From Aphrophora alni (lineage: Eukaryota > Arthropoda > Insecta > Hemiptera > Aphrophoridae), in the NCBI GenBank assembly GCA_963513935.1, contig OY740774.1, positions 96,975,668 to 97,039,667 of the forward strand: DNA of 64,000 nucleotides, in the 5' to 3' direction. This document shows, piece by piece, positions 1 to 12,819 of this stretch. Position 1 is the stretch's first letter. Every line of letters starts with the position of its first letter. The translations under genes and the position numbers were made by a program. The notes beneath the pieces were generated by a model that saw nothing but the letters and a program-made list of their open reading frames with translations, was not told where the DNA came from and searched no databases.

Positions 1-258
1 AAATAAATTGCACAATAACATTGACAAGTACCGTATAGCGTTTCTCACTCACGTATTGTTCTTCTTTACAAAATTATGTTAGTTATTAAAAATCAGATTT
101 TCCAAAATATGATATTTAACTATCGTTGCACCTATCAATATATGTATGGGATGTTATTTGCATACTCGTTCTATAATAGTGTGCCACTTATATAGTTCTT
201 TTTATTAAAATGTAAATTAGTGGAAATGCTAAACGCATTCAGATAATCTTCGTATAAC

Positions 259-259
<1 letters not shown>
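1..259. other. AT-rich non-coding flank
   Basis: No coding signal or recognisable repeat is visible here. The stretch leads into an (AT)n tract. Confidence 0.5.
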
Positions 260-354
<95 letters not shown>

Positions 355-360
355 AATAAT
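260..360. repeat. (AT)n microsatellite with (AAT)n tail
   Basis: About 80 bases of uninterrupted TA dinucleotides are followed by about 20 bases of AAT trinucleotides. This compound microsatellite creates a spurious minus-strand reading frame of alternating Ile-Tyr residues, which is not a gene. Its true length in the genome is uncertain because such tracts assemble poorly. Confidence 0.97.
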
Positions 361-1690
361 CCTCGACCTCAAATAATCTAATAACACCAGATATGAACAA
401 GAACAAAGGGTTTCAAGAATAAACGTGAAAGGTAGAAGACAATGTGGGGGCACACACAAACAAGAAGAAGATACATCGGAAGTGTCATAAAAGTATTACT
501 CTTTATAAGTAAACCGAAAGGCAGACTAAATAATTATAACAATATCACAATAAAAATATAATTGCAGATGGGTTATTATTTTAATTTGTTGTCTTAATCA
601 TTTTAAGACATCTTTCTAATTAATATATTTAATACAAATATTATTAATAATCAATATTTTGTTGATTTGTACAAATGGACTCAAATGAAGTACAATCATA
701 TAATACTGATAGAGCAAAAACAAAAAATTTCCACATAATCTTCTTAATAATAAAATATGGTTGTTTACTGTAATTTCAATATTTGTATAACAATTAGTTT
801 TGTAGATATGAAATTATTATTCATCATACGTCAACAGCCTTCTTATTTTGTGAACACCATTAATTTAAATTATACACACAAAGTAAACAATGCACTCTTT
901 CCTTTTGTTAATCTATGTTCAGACCATATTTGTTTTCTGAACACTGCTTGATATATTACAACTCCTTCCATGTCACGACATCAATATACCACCTACTAAG
1001 TGATGTATGGCGTTAGACTAGAAACACAAACATGGTCCTTCAAGATAAGTCAAGTGTCCCTCTAATTATTTATCACCCTGCCCTTTTCTCTTTGTCAGCA
1101 GAGATTTATATACCTTACTGTGAGGAATATAATAAATTTTATTTTTTAGGAATGATATATTGATAAGATATATGTAAATCCTAAAACTGTGCAATGTTTA
1201 TGCTTAGGTTCGTGTTATTTAAAATATGTTTACTCAGGATTAAAAAATATCCTCTAATTGTTAAATGGCTAACAATTTGAATTTATATTTATATATTTAA
1301 TGGATAATATTTTACTACAGAAAACACAATAAAGACTTTGCAACAGGAAAGAAACTTATAATTTATAACGCATGACTCCAATTTAATACTCTGAATATAT
1401 AGGAAACATTTTCTAATATATGTTATTAGACCGAGAACGTATGTGCCAAGTACATTTTTTATACATTATAGGTGTATTCAATATATATTTTAATAGTTGT
1501 GATTGTTTATTTAAATCAAAAACATAAAAGTGAAGAATATAAATCATGTGATTCTAGTAGGATATGCTGTTAAACATAAAATAAATTACAGATTTATAAT
1601 AATGTGTGTGCTCTACATTATAAAACGTAGAGAAATGTCATCAAATTCCTAATATAAATTGGACGTAGATGTAACTAAAAATAAGTAACA
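361..1690. other. AT-rich non-coding DNA
   Basis: No reading frame longer than about 65 codons, no RNA gene and no clear repeat structure was seen. The plus frame at 757-951 has no domain-like composition and is treated as chance. Confidence 0.5.
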
Positions 1691-1955
1691 CAGTTTCTAT
1701 GGAGTGTTCTGTCAGAGCTAGATGTACTAACCAAGATAGACTAAAAACTAACAGCAGCACTATGGAACTTCTCTAGCACTGCGAACAGATAACAGCGGTA
1801 ACAAACAGTAACCTCACTTTCACCCATCAGGACAAGGTCACTCCTGAAAGTTATTGAGTGGGACCAATTTCAGAGGGCAGAATGTAGTGGGGGAGGGGCT
1901 GCGAAATACTGTAGTGGTCTCACGGGATTTTCCATAGTACTTAAGGGATAAATTA
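1690..1955. other. GC-richer block of unknown nature
   Basis: Base composition rises clearly above the surroundings, including a GGGGGAGGGG run near 1890 and several AGCAG and CTCCTG words. No open frame crosses it and no terminal repeats are evident. It could be an old SINE, a LINE tail or a decayed exon. I cannot tell which. Confidence 0.4.
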
Positions 1956-1957
1956 AC

Positions 1958-2022
1958 CGAAACTTTCTTTACTTGACTTGAAGGCATAAATTAATTCCAC
2001 AATTTTAATGTAAACTTATACT
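1958..2022 (+). repeat. Module A, copy 1 (partial)
   Basis: The segment matches the centre of a dispersed repeat seen five more times in the window. Shared words include TTTACTTGACTTGAAGGCAT, a TTCCACAATTTTAATGTAAAC variant of the CACAATTATTATGTAAAC block, and the spacing between them. Only about half of the ~140-bp unit is recognisable. Alignment was by eye. Confidence 0.55.
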
Positions 2023-2859
2023 GTTCTATGATATACGTCCTTCTTTCAGAAATATATTATTTTTTATTTGTAGATTTCCATTGTACTTGTTTTAATGTTA
2101 ATTTATCGGTTTAAACGTTTATGTGTTATGGATTTGTTATAGCCTTTATTTGCGGCTATGTGTTTGTAATATTAATTTCATTCTCAAAGTCTGTAATTGT
2201 CATGGAAATTGTGAGTGCTGTGTTTATTAAAATGCTGTAAGCTGTAGGGAATAACTACAAGCTTAATAAAAGTTTCTATGAATCAAAACTAGATGAAAAG
2301 TAAAACAGAATTCTTGGTTTAAATGGAATGACATTTAATATCTTAAAAACAAATGCAATTTCTAGTAGACTAGTTCAATTTAAGTTCATATAATACAGTC
2401 ATTAAACAATTTACAACAATTTTTTATCATTTAGGTTTTGTAAATCAAAATTGAATAACTTTATTACAATTGCTATAACTTCAATTAAAATAAATTTTAA
2501 TATAAAACTACGTGCTGTAGAAAAATCAAACAATCAGCTGTGATTAAGATTAAAAATGAATAATTTTAAAAATTCTATGTTATTATGCAAACAAAGTATT
2601 AAACTGAAAATTATAAATATTTATAAAATCCTGTACTATTTATTTACACAATAATAATATCAACGTCTATTGTTTAAAATTCATCCCTTAGGAAGTAATT
2701 ATGGTGCTTGTCACTTTATAAATATTCAAAAGAGAACCGCTACACTAAGAAATTTGGAATAATCTGACAACTACCCATTCAAGAGCTTGTTATTTCGCTT
2801 CCCTCCATTAGTGCACATTCTGACATTCATCTTAAATGAAAGATCTTTACAAATTTCAG

Positions 2860-3010
2860 CCCCCTTTAAGAGCTAGTGTGGTGGTAGATTAGTCACGCCG
2901 TTGAAATCTGTCATTGAACAACAGCCCTTCTATGTTTTAGGGGATATTGATTACCTACTGTATTTAATTGATGAGATTCTGGATTTTCGTAGCAGAGTTA
3001 TCACAAGAGG
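2860..3010 (+). repeat. Module B, copy 1
   Basis: This is one of three copies of a ~140-bp dispersed repeat (others near 12.6 and 18.3 kb, same orientation). Ordered landmarks are GATTAGTCACGCC, GAAATCTGT, CTTCTATGTTTTAGG, a GATATTGAT block and TTTAATTGATGA. The landmarks line up in the same order in all three copies with small gaps. No coding capacity is visible. Confidence 0.6.
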
Positions 3011-3183
3011 GAATTTTTAATTCGACTATTTCAATCCAATACTTCGACAGGAGTTTGGAGTATATTTCGTAAATAATGCATATTGTATAATTATTTACAT
3101 AGAGTTAAAAAAAAATAATTAAGTAATTAAGATACAAATTGTCATGTTAGTTGTACTTATTCATTAAATTGAAGTAAAATTCC

Positions 3184-3375
3184 CTAAAACCACAACAAAA
3201 CACTAACAACACATATACTCTCTAGTTTTGTTTATTCCACCTTATGTACATTTCAATCACACTGCTATCATCTACAGAGGTACAATACACGCTCAGCTAT
3301 TTAAATTTACATAAGGTAGAATAAACAGAACTATATAGGCTTTGTGTTGTTAGTATTTTATTGTGGTTTTGTTGA
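3184..3375. mobile_element. Foldback element H1, copy 1
   Basis: Two arms of about 70 bp (about 3186-3255 and 3304-3373) are inverted copies of each other: AACCACAACAAAACACTAAC on the left matches the reverse complement of the right end. The arms enclose a ~50-bp loop. The same arm sequence recurs at 63.1-63.3 kb. On the minus strand the loop and inner arm hold a degraded hammerhead-like motif (ACCU and AGGU flanks, GAAA, then AUGUACAU). The element has no coding capacity and looks like a non-autonomous terminal-repeat derivative of a Penelope-like or similar retroelement. Confidence 0.7.
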
Positions 3376-3385
3376 AATTACTTTC

Positions 3386-4635
3386 ATTGTATATTCACCA
3401 AAATGCTCTACTGATTCATCAGTACATATTCATGTTTCATAATTTTGTAATTATTCTTTTCGGATAGAATCACTTGAATTTTTAATTTCTAAGTAATCTA
3501 TGATACAATTTAACGTTAATTTCGTTGGTTTTCATCTGTTTAAAAACATAATAACCGATATTTTAACGATTGTCGGTCTAATAATCTCCTTGTCAGGTAA
3601 TGTGAACGTCTGGTTGTTAGTCAGTGATATTTGTTTACAAGATATAAGTTAAATAGATCAAAGTTATATTGACTCAAACCTTCAATTTGATATGTTATTG
3701 TAGCTCCACATTCTCTTAATATTTCATCTAAATTAATTTTCGAGGGATGGAAATAGCTTGAGTTAAAAAACTGATCATCATAAATTATCACAATATCTAT
3801 TACAACGAATATCTGGAGTTCTCTAGTCATATAAGATCTGTTAGGGATTATAATATTTATATGAAACATACTTATATAATATATCGAACTTAAAGGCAGA
3901 AAATGTACAAAATGTTTCCGGGTGATAATGATTTGATGGACTATGCAATAATTACTTATTTTGGAGCAAAAGGCTCATTATATCGGTTTCCAATACGAAA
4001 ATCTAAAAGTATAATATGAACGATTTTTTTTTAAACTTAACAAATGTGTTTTGCGAAATTTTAATATACATTTTGTTACGTTAAGTTCGTATTTATACCA
4101 GTTTAACTAAGTCACAAACAAATAAAAACCTAAGTGTTTGTTGTTTTATCTTTTTGTAAGTCTTGTCAATTTATTTTCAGCTCCTTTCGTAATAACTTTG
4201 TTATCAGACAAGATATATTTCTAATTTGTTAAATTTAATTTTCAATTAAAAAAATGTGTACTACACGTTGCAAAAACTCGTCAAGATTAATTTGCATATT
4301 TTGAAAATCAGAACATATGTTTATGTTAAATTTCCAGTTTAATCGTGGATACGCTTCAAATATACATACTGATGGAAAGTACAGTTGTCCATAATTAAAA
4401 TGTATTTTAAATAAACATGTTAGTAATAGTTCTTACCATAAGAATTATTGTTTTAATTGTACCACCAATAACCTGTTTTGAGTATTATTGACAGTTGTTG
4501 AAGTATTTTGTGTCTATTTGTTTATGTTAACTCGTTAAGTTAAAGAGTATAAAACAAGAAACACAAAATTATGATGGTAAACATTAAAATGTTTTACATT
4601 AAAATTGTTGTTTAGTAAATAAATTTTGTAATATA
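3386..4635. other. AT-rich non-coding DNA
   Basis: No supported gene or RNA was seen. The minus frames at 3621-3869 and 4535-4723 have low-complexity, Ile/Tyr/Asn-rich composition expected by chance in AT-rich DNA. Confidence 0.5.
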
Positions 4636-4639
4636 CGTA

Positions 4640-5045
4640 TTCACGTTCTAATTTTAGTTCTTGGTGTACTATATCTCTCCTTGAAAATAACTTGTCAATA
4701 AAGAAAACTAAAGAGGAGGCCATTCATAATAAACATGACAACTTAAATAAGCAGATGTGATTTCTTGATATTTCATTAATTCGTTTATATCTTGCGTTTT
4801 ACACCACTAACGACAACAATATGCAACTGTTATCATATCATTTGCATATATAAATCTATATTAAAGTCCATGTTAAAGCAATTTGCATGCAACATGGACT
4901 TACTATCGTTTAATATGTAGTAAGGTGTGTAATTTATATTAAATACATGAGTTTTAACACAAAGAAAATTATGTTCCAACGTTTAGAATTAGTGATAACG
5001 TTAGGTAACTTGGCCTTATTAACGTGGTATTACATTTATGTAACA
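4640..5045 (+). repeat. Module C, copy 1
   Basis: This is the longest dispersed module, about 400 bp, with further copies at 14.07-14.42 and 19.80-20.00 kb in the same orientation. Ordered landmarks are CCTTGAAAATAACTTGT, ATTTCATTAATTCGT, TTTGCATGCAACATGGACTTA, GTGTGTAATTTATATTAAA, ACACAAAGAAAA and TTTAGAATTAGTGATAAC. The third copy begins only at the TGCATGTAACATGCACTTA landmark. No protein is encoded. Confidence 0.65.
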
Positions 5046-5049
5046 TTTT

Positions 5050-6590
5050 AGAGAATACTGAAATTTGTTATATGTTTTAAAAGAACCTAATTAAACCCAA
5101 CTATAATAACATTGCATTCAACAACAATAAAACGTTATTATTTACATGTTTAAATATGTTTTTTAAAAGAAGATTGCAAGTATTAATTAGGGAAATGAAT
5201 TGTGTTAAAGGATTAATGGTGATTCATTGTTTTTGCATTTATTTAGCGAATATAATAGAAGTAAGGTTGTACATGTTAACTAAAAATTAGAGAAAAATCA
5301 ATTAAGAATATATAACAGGGTATTAAAAATGTAAATGTAATTGTTTTACAACAGTAAAATGATTTAATACTTCGAAAGTTAATATTTTCGTTCTAAACAA
5401 TATAAAGTAAGTTCAGCTGCAAATTTGTCAAAATATTTTCTGAACTATTGGTTAATTTATTCATCTAAGTTGAATACCTATCCCAGTCTGTCCAGATAAT
5501 CAGTTTTTTTTTGTATTCACCCTAATTTCAAACCATATAGTTTTTTACAACTTGACATTCAGTATTTATATACATATCAATTTAAAAATTTCAATAGTGT
5601 TAAACGGTAGTTAACTGTATTTGAAATTATTGTAACCTAAATATATTCAATACCTGTCTAGGCCTTCCCAAATAACACAAATACAACAGAATATTGTCTC
5701 GTAACGTTTTTTTAGAAAACGCTTTGTTATTAATTTATATTATTCTTACAATAGTCGGACTACATTATAAAATAGAGTAAGCATTAGCAATAAAGTTGAA
5801 TAATGGTTGAAGCTGGAGAGGAAAAAATGCTAGTCATCAGACTAAAATAATATCTTATCAGTTCTATTATTATTTATTATAAGAAGAATTCTTATTGCAG
5901 AAGGGAAACAATAGTACTACATTTTCTCTTGAATTATGTGTTTGAGTGTCTAATTGTTTGTTTTTCTTTTAAATAAGTTTTGATTAAAGATACATTCTAG
6001 AGGTAGTTCATAAAACTTTAACATTAAACTTTTTAATTTAAAATGTTAACTAAACTTTTAAAATGTACAGATTATTATGACGTCTATGGAGATTTATTGT
6101 TACTTTTATATCGATAACTCATGGTTAATTAAAATTTCCATCCGAGAGCCCTATGGTACTTACCTACAAAAAAGTAGCATACCTCCGAAAAATATGTGTG
6201 TTTTATTTTTATGTATTTTGTAATGTGTTTAATACTTCATTATATTTATTCGGTATTTATATGAAGATATGGTTGAAATTTGTAAAAATGTCACAATTAA
6301 CTTAATAAACGAAGTTGTGAAGTAAGTGACATATTAAAATGATTAGATACTTTATTCTATATAATCAACGGTAATATTAAAAACTAATGCGTAGTTTTAA
6401 TGTGTGAGGTTGCATGCCATTAAGTGTAGTTCATCGTGAAATGAGTGTAATTTATACATATCTCTGCTCTTGAATATACATATACATATATGAAACAAAT
6501 TCTAATAAATTTAATTGAGTATTATTTATATCAAAAATTCAAATTAAGTGTTATTTTAACGAATATAAATAATATTTGTACTAATATCTA
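5050..6590. other. AT-rich non-coding DNA
   Basis: I see no open frame of note, no terminal repeats and no RNA gene. Confidence 0.5.
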
Positions 6591-6599
6591 AATCTTATG

Positions 6600-6840
6600 G
6601 GAAGATTTCTGTAAATCTAGTGTAGTACAATTTGTAAAGACTGCTGCAAGGGGGAAATTCTTTGTAAAGAAATCTCATGATGGTTACAAATTACAAAATG
6701 CAGGTGGTGGAATGGTGACATTCATTGTAAGTTAGGACTCAGTGAATTTACAAAGGATTTAGATTTCCTTCCTGAGAGCTAGATGATGTATTAACTCAGT
6801 ACATAAACTTTAGAAAACTAAACAAACGATATTTTATGTT
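6600..6840 (+). repeat. Module D, copy 1
   Basis: Other copies lie near 15.6 and 58.1 kb in the same orientation. Ordered landmarks are TTCTTTGTAAAGAA, TCATGATGGTT, AAATTACAAA, GGTGGTGGAATGGTGACAT, TAGATTTCCTTCCTGAGAGC and GTATTAACTCAGTAC. Similarity over about 200 bp with small gaps indicates an old common origin. No coding capacity is seen. Confidence 0.65.
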
Positions 6841-7499
6841 AACTGTTGATAAGATTTATTTTGGTTGGTGGAGTTATTAATATAGTAATTTTTACTATTT
6901 GAAGTCAATTTTCTGTTGTAAGATTATGAAAATTGTACAAAATACATGTTCCTAACTGATTATTTCATCCTGATTTTTATAATAACGTAATCTTTATCAT
7001 CGTAATCAACTAGAGTTGCGTTTTAACATACATTTATTAAATTCAAAATATTACGACCGTTTTAGTTAATACAATTAACTTACAACTCACTTGCTTATAA
7101 CTTGTCAAACATTAAATTTAATATATTGACAAATAATGTATATATTTCAAATATCAACTCTAAATATTATCAAAAATTACTGATAAATTATCTTTGTAAC
7201 ACACTAATTAATTCAATTCGTGTTCACAAACGTGGTTAAATCTGATATTACTAAAAATATATTCTATCCAATAACGAAACTTATATTTATCTTCCACCAT
7301 ATTACAATCTAATTATAACGACTTAATAAAAAAATAGAATAATATGTCTGTTAAAAAAATTTCAGTTAAACAGGCACACTTGAATTATAGAAGGTACCTA
7401 TAATAATAACTTGTAATGTGGGAGTTTTAATTTTGACAACTATGTAGTATTATTGAACATACTAATTCCGAAAATATACAAATATATATATGAAACGTA

Positions 7500-7645
7500 A
7501 TGTACATATCAAAACTGATGTCGCAATGTGCAGTTGTCACTGTTCTGCAGTGGTGTTAAAGAGAAGAAACTATGTACTTAAAGATAGTTACATTTTATGA
7601 TATGACATTAAACTAGACTGAAGTATTTTCTTGAAAACGTTTAAA
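7500..7645 (+). repeat. Module E, copy 1 (diverged)
   Basis: This is the most diverged of five copies (others near 19.45, 23.47, 27.18 and 59.32 kb). It is recognised best against the 27.2-kb copy: both have a GATGTCGC or TGTGTCGC word, a TGCAGT word, TTACATTTTATG, an ACATTAAA word and a CTTGAAAA or TTCAAAAA end. Assignment is tentative. Confidence 0.4.
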
Positions 7646-7649
7646 TTGT

Positions 7650-8764
7650 TGTTTTATTCTCAGAACCAATTCTGAATTTTGACTATTTTAAATATTAAAT
7701 TATAGATTCTACTGTAAGACGTTTATAATGAATAATTATAATTATAAAAATAAATAAAATTAATAATTGGTATAACTAACATATATAAAAGTTTTTTCAG
7801 CACCTTTAACAAAAAGACAATTTTTTTTTTAAATAAGTTAAATATTAGGAAGCATTTTTTATGTTTATCTTATACAATGGAAATATACTTTCATCACTTT
7901 TATTCTACTACTTAGGATTTGGAAATATTTTAGAGAATAATAAATCTAAAACCTATAGTCTAGATAGTTATACTGCAGAAGGAATATGAAAGCACACATC
8001 GATCCTCCTTAACTGCCCAAGATTAAACTTTCTGGAAAATATTATTCTTTCCAACTTATCATAAATACGTTCTTATAAATGAAAACTAATTTACAAACAT
8101 CTGTAGTAATGAGTTAGTATAACTTGTTTTTTGTTTGGAGGAATCATAAATCCCAATATCGTCATTGATAAAAGCAATATTCATATCTTTATTTACAAAA
8201 CCATTCTATCACATCATGTAAAGTTATAGGTGTTTCCGTTTACAATACTTGATATTTAATTAAACAGGGAGTGTATACGTATACTTCAAATTAATATCAA
8301 GATATCTGAAAATATCTATTTGCATTAAACTATAACTCCAAAAATAAGAATTCAATTTAAAATATGAGATAAAGATGAAAAGATTAAGCAATTTACATCA
8401 TATTTAACAGAAACTAAATCCAAAACTTTCCATACGTAATAAAACTTTTTCTTGGTAAAATAACATTAATTAAAAGATAGCTTGAAGACTCTCTTTCTCT
8501 TTAAGATTTCTGATCAAATCAGCTAATTCACATAACAGTACATTTCATGAACGACGACTTTTTGAAAATAAAAAAAAGAAGCTGGTAATGAGAACTGTTT
8601 TACGTTAAATGTTAATTTATATTTAAACTTAGTTAAGATCAAAGTAGACTTTCAAAGTCCTTTCTAAAGACACCTCAGAATAAACAATCATTACGACAGA
8701 GCATAAAAAGTTGATTGCTTTGATTACAACCTTCTAACACGTCAACAATGATCAATAAGTATTT
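7650..8764. other. AT-rich non-coding DNA
   Basis: No gene, RNA or defined repeat was recognised. Confidence 0.5.
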
Positions 8765-9062
8765 AAGCTATGGTAGGGATGAAATCGAGGACAGACCCAA
8801 CAGGGAGTTATCGACAGTTTGTTGTCGGCACTCGGGGGTCGCAGGAAGCAGTCGGGAGGTCAGTTGGTACCTGAGAGATTGGACCCACATGTAGGCTCTG
8901 CTTGATAGGAAAACGTTGCCAGGCAGCTGGAACGAATCAATTATCTGAAGAATTGGGCCGGATACAGCGGATAACAGAAGAGGATCACGATAGTTCAATA
9001 TAAAAGAAGGCAACGATGAAGAAGGCCTCTTGTGTAAAAAAAAAATTAAAAAATAAAAAATC
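8765..9062 (+). mobile_element. GC-rich insert with A-rich tail (SINE or retrocopy candidate)
   Basis: About 270 bp with GC content near 50% stand out sharply from a background near 28%. The block ends in an A-rich tail (about 9036-9060: a run of ten A, then AATT and AAT groups), the arrangement expected of a SINE or a reverse-transcribed insertion. A TATAAAAG word occurs near 9000, so a solo-LTR fragment is an alternative. I could not find clear tRNA A and B boxes. A minus-strand 81-codon frame covers the block, but its composition gives no recognisable domain. Confidence 0.5.
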
Positions 9063-10845
9063 TGTCTTAATCATTGGGATGGCTCATAATTGTTTTCTTA
9101 GAACATTACATTGATAGATTAGCTCAGGATTATTTTTGAATGTAACTATATTTAGAGTAATAAATATATACATGTAGCCTATTTGAATTAATGATTTCCT
9201 AATTGAACAGAGTTAGAGACTTATTTTAAAGTTTTAATATTGATTTAGTCAATAAGATACAGAATTATAAAAAAGATTTTTTTTTGCATTGAACTTTTGC
9301 TTAATTAACACATTTACTCACAGTTTATTTGAACCCAAATACTAAAATTTATATTATTGCAGTGGCATACTACCTGTAGGGTTTATTATTTATTACAAAT
9401 GCATCGCGATTTTAAAAAAAAAATCGATCACAAAAAAGAGTATTCAAATTATATATATTATATGATTGTTTTATTTTTGTGTGATGATTTCTTAATAACT
9501 GACTATCCTGAAGATGATTCCAGTGTGTTTCTTTTGCTAATATCAGGCAGATTTTAATATACATTAAAAAATTTACTTCTAAACAAAGTTGTAGCGCTAA
9601 AACATTCCACTTCGTCAAATTTTAGCAACAAAACATTTAAATTTAGAAAGGTAAAATGTATTAAAAACGTAAAAACAAAGAGTAGTTATCGCAACGATAG
9701 ACACTGTTCACATTGTGTTCATCTACTTAGAGGTAACATTATATTGTTCAATGTTCCTTTGACGTCTCACGCCGTGCATGAACAATATGCCTGTAGGCAG
9801 TTTCTGTATAAAGGTATGTTTAATATTCAAACAGAGGTTTCAACATCCTATAAAGCATACCCTTTATTAATGATTATAATTTATTACATATTGTGTTATA
9901 TCAAATATCCCCGCAAGCATCGTTAAATGCTTGTTTAGTAATTTGTTCAAATTTATCAAAATAAAATATTCTTGTTACATTTGTTTTATTTATATGTTCT
10001 GTAGTGTATTTTTGATTCTTATGTTTATAAACACAGAGAAAATGAGTTTTGCATTACATTCAATATATGTATTTCAAATAATAGGTAATTTCATACTCTC
10101 TTATTAATTAAACTCGCTCTTTTTTCGTTTCACGGTTTCATTTGTATTCATTTAAAGTATAAGTGTGTTTAAGAGTGTGATGAGCCTTTTCACGACATTT
10201 TTAAAACTACTTGGTTTTTTTATCAACTGGACGAGTAATAATTGAGTAAACATGAATACAAATTTGTAGCATTTTGTTTTATTTTAACAATATATAAATT
10301 TCTAAAATAAGAAAAAAAATAAAGTATTTTAGTATTATTGTGTCCATCTGAATTTTTGTTTATTTGTCCTAAAGTGTCATATTTTGGTCCTTAAAAGATG
10401 TCATATTTCCCACTTAAAATATCTCGTATTTATATTACAAGGTTACTTAAGTAGTATTAACATATGTAAGTAATCCTATTATTTGGACAGTCATAATAAC
10501 ACTGGTATTAATAGAATAAAATTATATGTCACATTTTCTACTGTAGATACAGACACATATTTATATAAATACATTAACTAACGATTTTAAAACTACCGGA
10601 TCTTTACAAGTGAAAAACTATTTTCAGTATTGATATACATTTATATGTTTTGCCGATTGGGGATTATTTCGAACACTCCAAAAACTACAAATATACTCCT
10701 TGATAAATCGCTACCTTGGCTTGACAGACTTAATTACGATGAAAACTAACTCCTAAAACTAAGGCTGGCGCTAAGTTATTTATTTAACACAGTCAACTAT
10801 ACGAAAGTACAATTAACAAAAGAACTATTAATGAAATGATTGAAA
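9063..10845. other. AT-rich non-coding DNA
   Basis: Several frames of about 60 codons occur but none has a domain-like composition. No RNA gene or transposon end was recognised. Confidence 0.5.
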
Positions 10846-10849
10846 CATT

Positions 10850-10960
10850 TCTGCCAATAAAACAAAGCAAACTTTCAGACTGGTTTTGACAGCTTGGAAT
10901 GACGTCCATGAACCAATTGTTCAGTGAATAATACAAAACGTATGCAACTATCATCAATTT
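10850..10960 (+). repeat. Module F, copy 1 (diverged)
   Basis: A weak match to the module seen near 17.7, 24.6 and 45.3 kb. Shared features are ACAAA-rich starts, a CTGGTTTTGACAGCTT block (compare ATGGTTCTGTCAGCTT at 17.7 kb), and CCAATTGTTCAGTGAATA (compare the CCAATTGTTCAGGTAAAC word at 45.3 kb). Confidence 0.4.
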
Positions 10961-11148
10961 AGAAGTACGTTACTTTGTTATTTCTTGCTTCGCATTTAAA
11001 TTTACAATGTTTTGAATAGAAATACCTAACACCACCGATGTCTTGCGTACAAAACTGAAAATATTCTCCCCTATAAGGAAGCTCATCATTTATTTTGTTA
11101 TAACTTTTCACAAAATTTCTTTTTTTTTTAAGTTTATATTTAAAAAAA

Positions 11149-11150
<2 letters not shown>

Positions 11151-11200
<50 letters not shown>

Positions 11201-11223
11201 TATATATATATATATATATATAT
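11151..11223. repeat. (AT)n microsatellite
   Basis: About 45 bases of AT dinucleotides, one GAA interruption near 11198, then about 24 more bases of AT. The Ile-Tyr reading frames crossing it are artefacts. Confidence 0.96.
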
Positions 11224-12600
11224 CTTTATTACTAATTTATTAACATTATTATTTTAATGTTATCAATTTTGTAAAGAAATAACATCACTAAAGTCATGTA
11301 ACAGCAAAAGTTTTACAAGCTTAGAACAGATGTAATTATCTAAAGAGAACTGTAATAATGATTTAAACACTAAAAGTATTTCATAAAGGAGAGACAAATA
11401 AAATATTATAACAATTGTAGTATCTTATAGCACCACAACTAGATATATGACATAATTGTATACATATTTCCAGTAGTATATTACACAATAAAAACAAACA
11501 TAATAAGTCATTACTATCTACTATAATCAAATATATTAAGAACATTAGGTTCGTATCTGTGGAATACGAAATAAGCTATAAACAAATGTTCGTACTATTT
11601 TCTTATACTTGTTATTTCAAAGTTATCGGTAGGTTATTAAGTAACTCGTAAATTAAATTTTTTTGAAATTATATTATTATTATTTTATTGAGAAGAAATC
11701 CAATTTATCTGCTCTATTGGTTTTAAAAATTTAAATATAATAATTCCTGATTAGAATTAACAATGTTTAATTGTATAAATGCTTAACTCTGACAACATAC
11801 CAACAAAATAAAGGATTGCAACGAAAGCAATAACCATGCGTCCAATAAAAACTGCAATAAAATAGGTAACAAAACTGGATTATAAGACTTGTACAAATGA
11901 AATGACTCAGACTATCGTAAAAACACAATAATTAATGTCAAATGCAATATCCCTAGATGCGTACAAATTCAAAGCTAATTAAATCAATATTGGAATTTTC
12001 TTTTTTACATCATATTATGTTTTATTTGTTTGAAAACATTTATTATATTTTAATAAATTTTAATGTAATTATATGTTTTTAATCTATGTTTTAAATTAAA
12101 CCCATCTCTTGAGACAACATTTTTTGTACTAACACTTCGCTCGGTAAAAGGAAAATTATAATCAATTACAATTATTTTTGTTTCGTCTATGCTTTACTCA
12201 ACACAATCCATTCGTGTCTAAAGAAACATATAACAGGTTATGATAATCCTTCATTGACCTAAGTTGACTATGTATGTAGTAAATACAGCATCGATAGGCT
12301 AAATCGTAAGATAATTCTCTTCATACAATGACATAAATACATCTTTAAAACATCATTTTCACTATAGTGACGATTCACGGATATCTTGACGCTCAGATTA
12401 ATTCACTTCACCTAAGAATAATCCGTCTGGTAAGTAGTATTCATTCCAAAAATTCAATTCAACTTCTTTAACATAAGTGAATTTTTAAGAAAAAAACGTA
12501 AAGCTAAAACATTAAAACTTTATATTAACATCAAATACTGTTTATATATGGATAAATAATTAATATCAATTACTACATGTAAAACGTGTTAGGTAATACA
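11224..12600. other. AT-rich non-coding DNA
   Basis: Nothing supported was seen on either strand. Confidence 0.5.
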
Positions 12601-12606
12601 ACATTA

Positions 12607-12745
12607 GAAGAACGTGCAGCAGATTAGCCATACCAATGAAATCTGTTATTTAAATAAAACGCTTCTATATTTTAGGAATTATTGATATTATTCTAGATTT
12701 AATTAATGATTCCCATGCATATTCATGATTCTCATAAATATTACT
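12607..12745 (+). repeat. Module B, copy 2
   Basis: It aligns with the 2.88-kb copy through GATTAGCCATACC, GAAATCTGTTATT, CTTCTATATTTTAGGAATT, ATTGATATT and TTTAATTAATGATTCCC, in the same order. An (AT)n tract begins 27 bp downstream, so the unit may have been extended by microsatellite growth. Confidence 0.6.
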
Positions 12746-12770
12746 CATGAATATGAATTATTCTCATGGA

Positions 12771-12818
<48 letters not shown>
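12771..12818. repeat. (AT)n microsatellite
   Basis: About 46 bases of uninterrupted AT dinucleotides. It lies next to a small set of imperfect CATGAATAT and CTCATGA repeats at 12715-12770. Confidence 0.96.

Positions 12819-12819
<1 letters not shown>

Noticed and set aside
229..459. Minus frame of 76 codons with a long Ile-Tyr run
   Set aside because: Created by the (AT)n microsatellite. The same applies to frames at 11043-11243, 12766-12999, 27727-27948, 49055-49243, 59560-59847 and 60368-60728.
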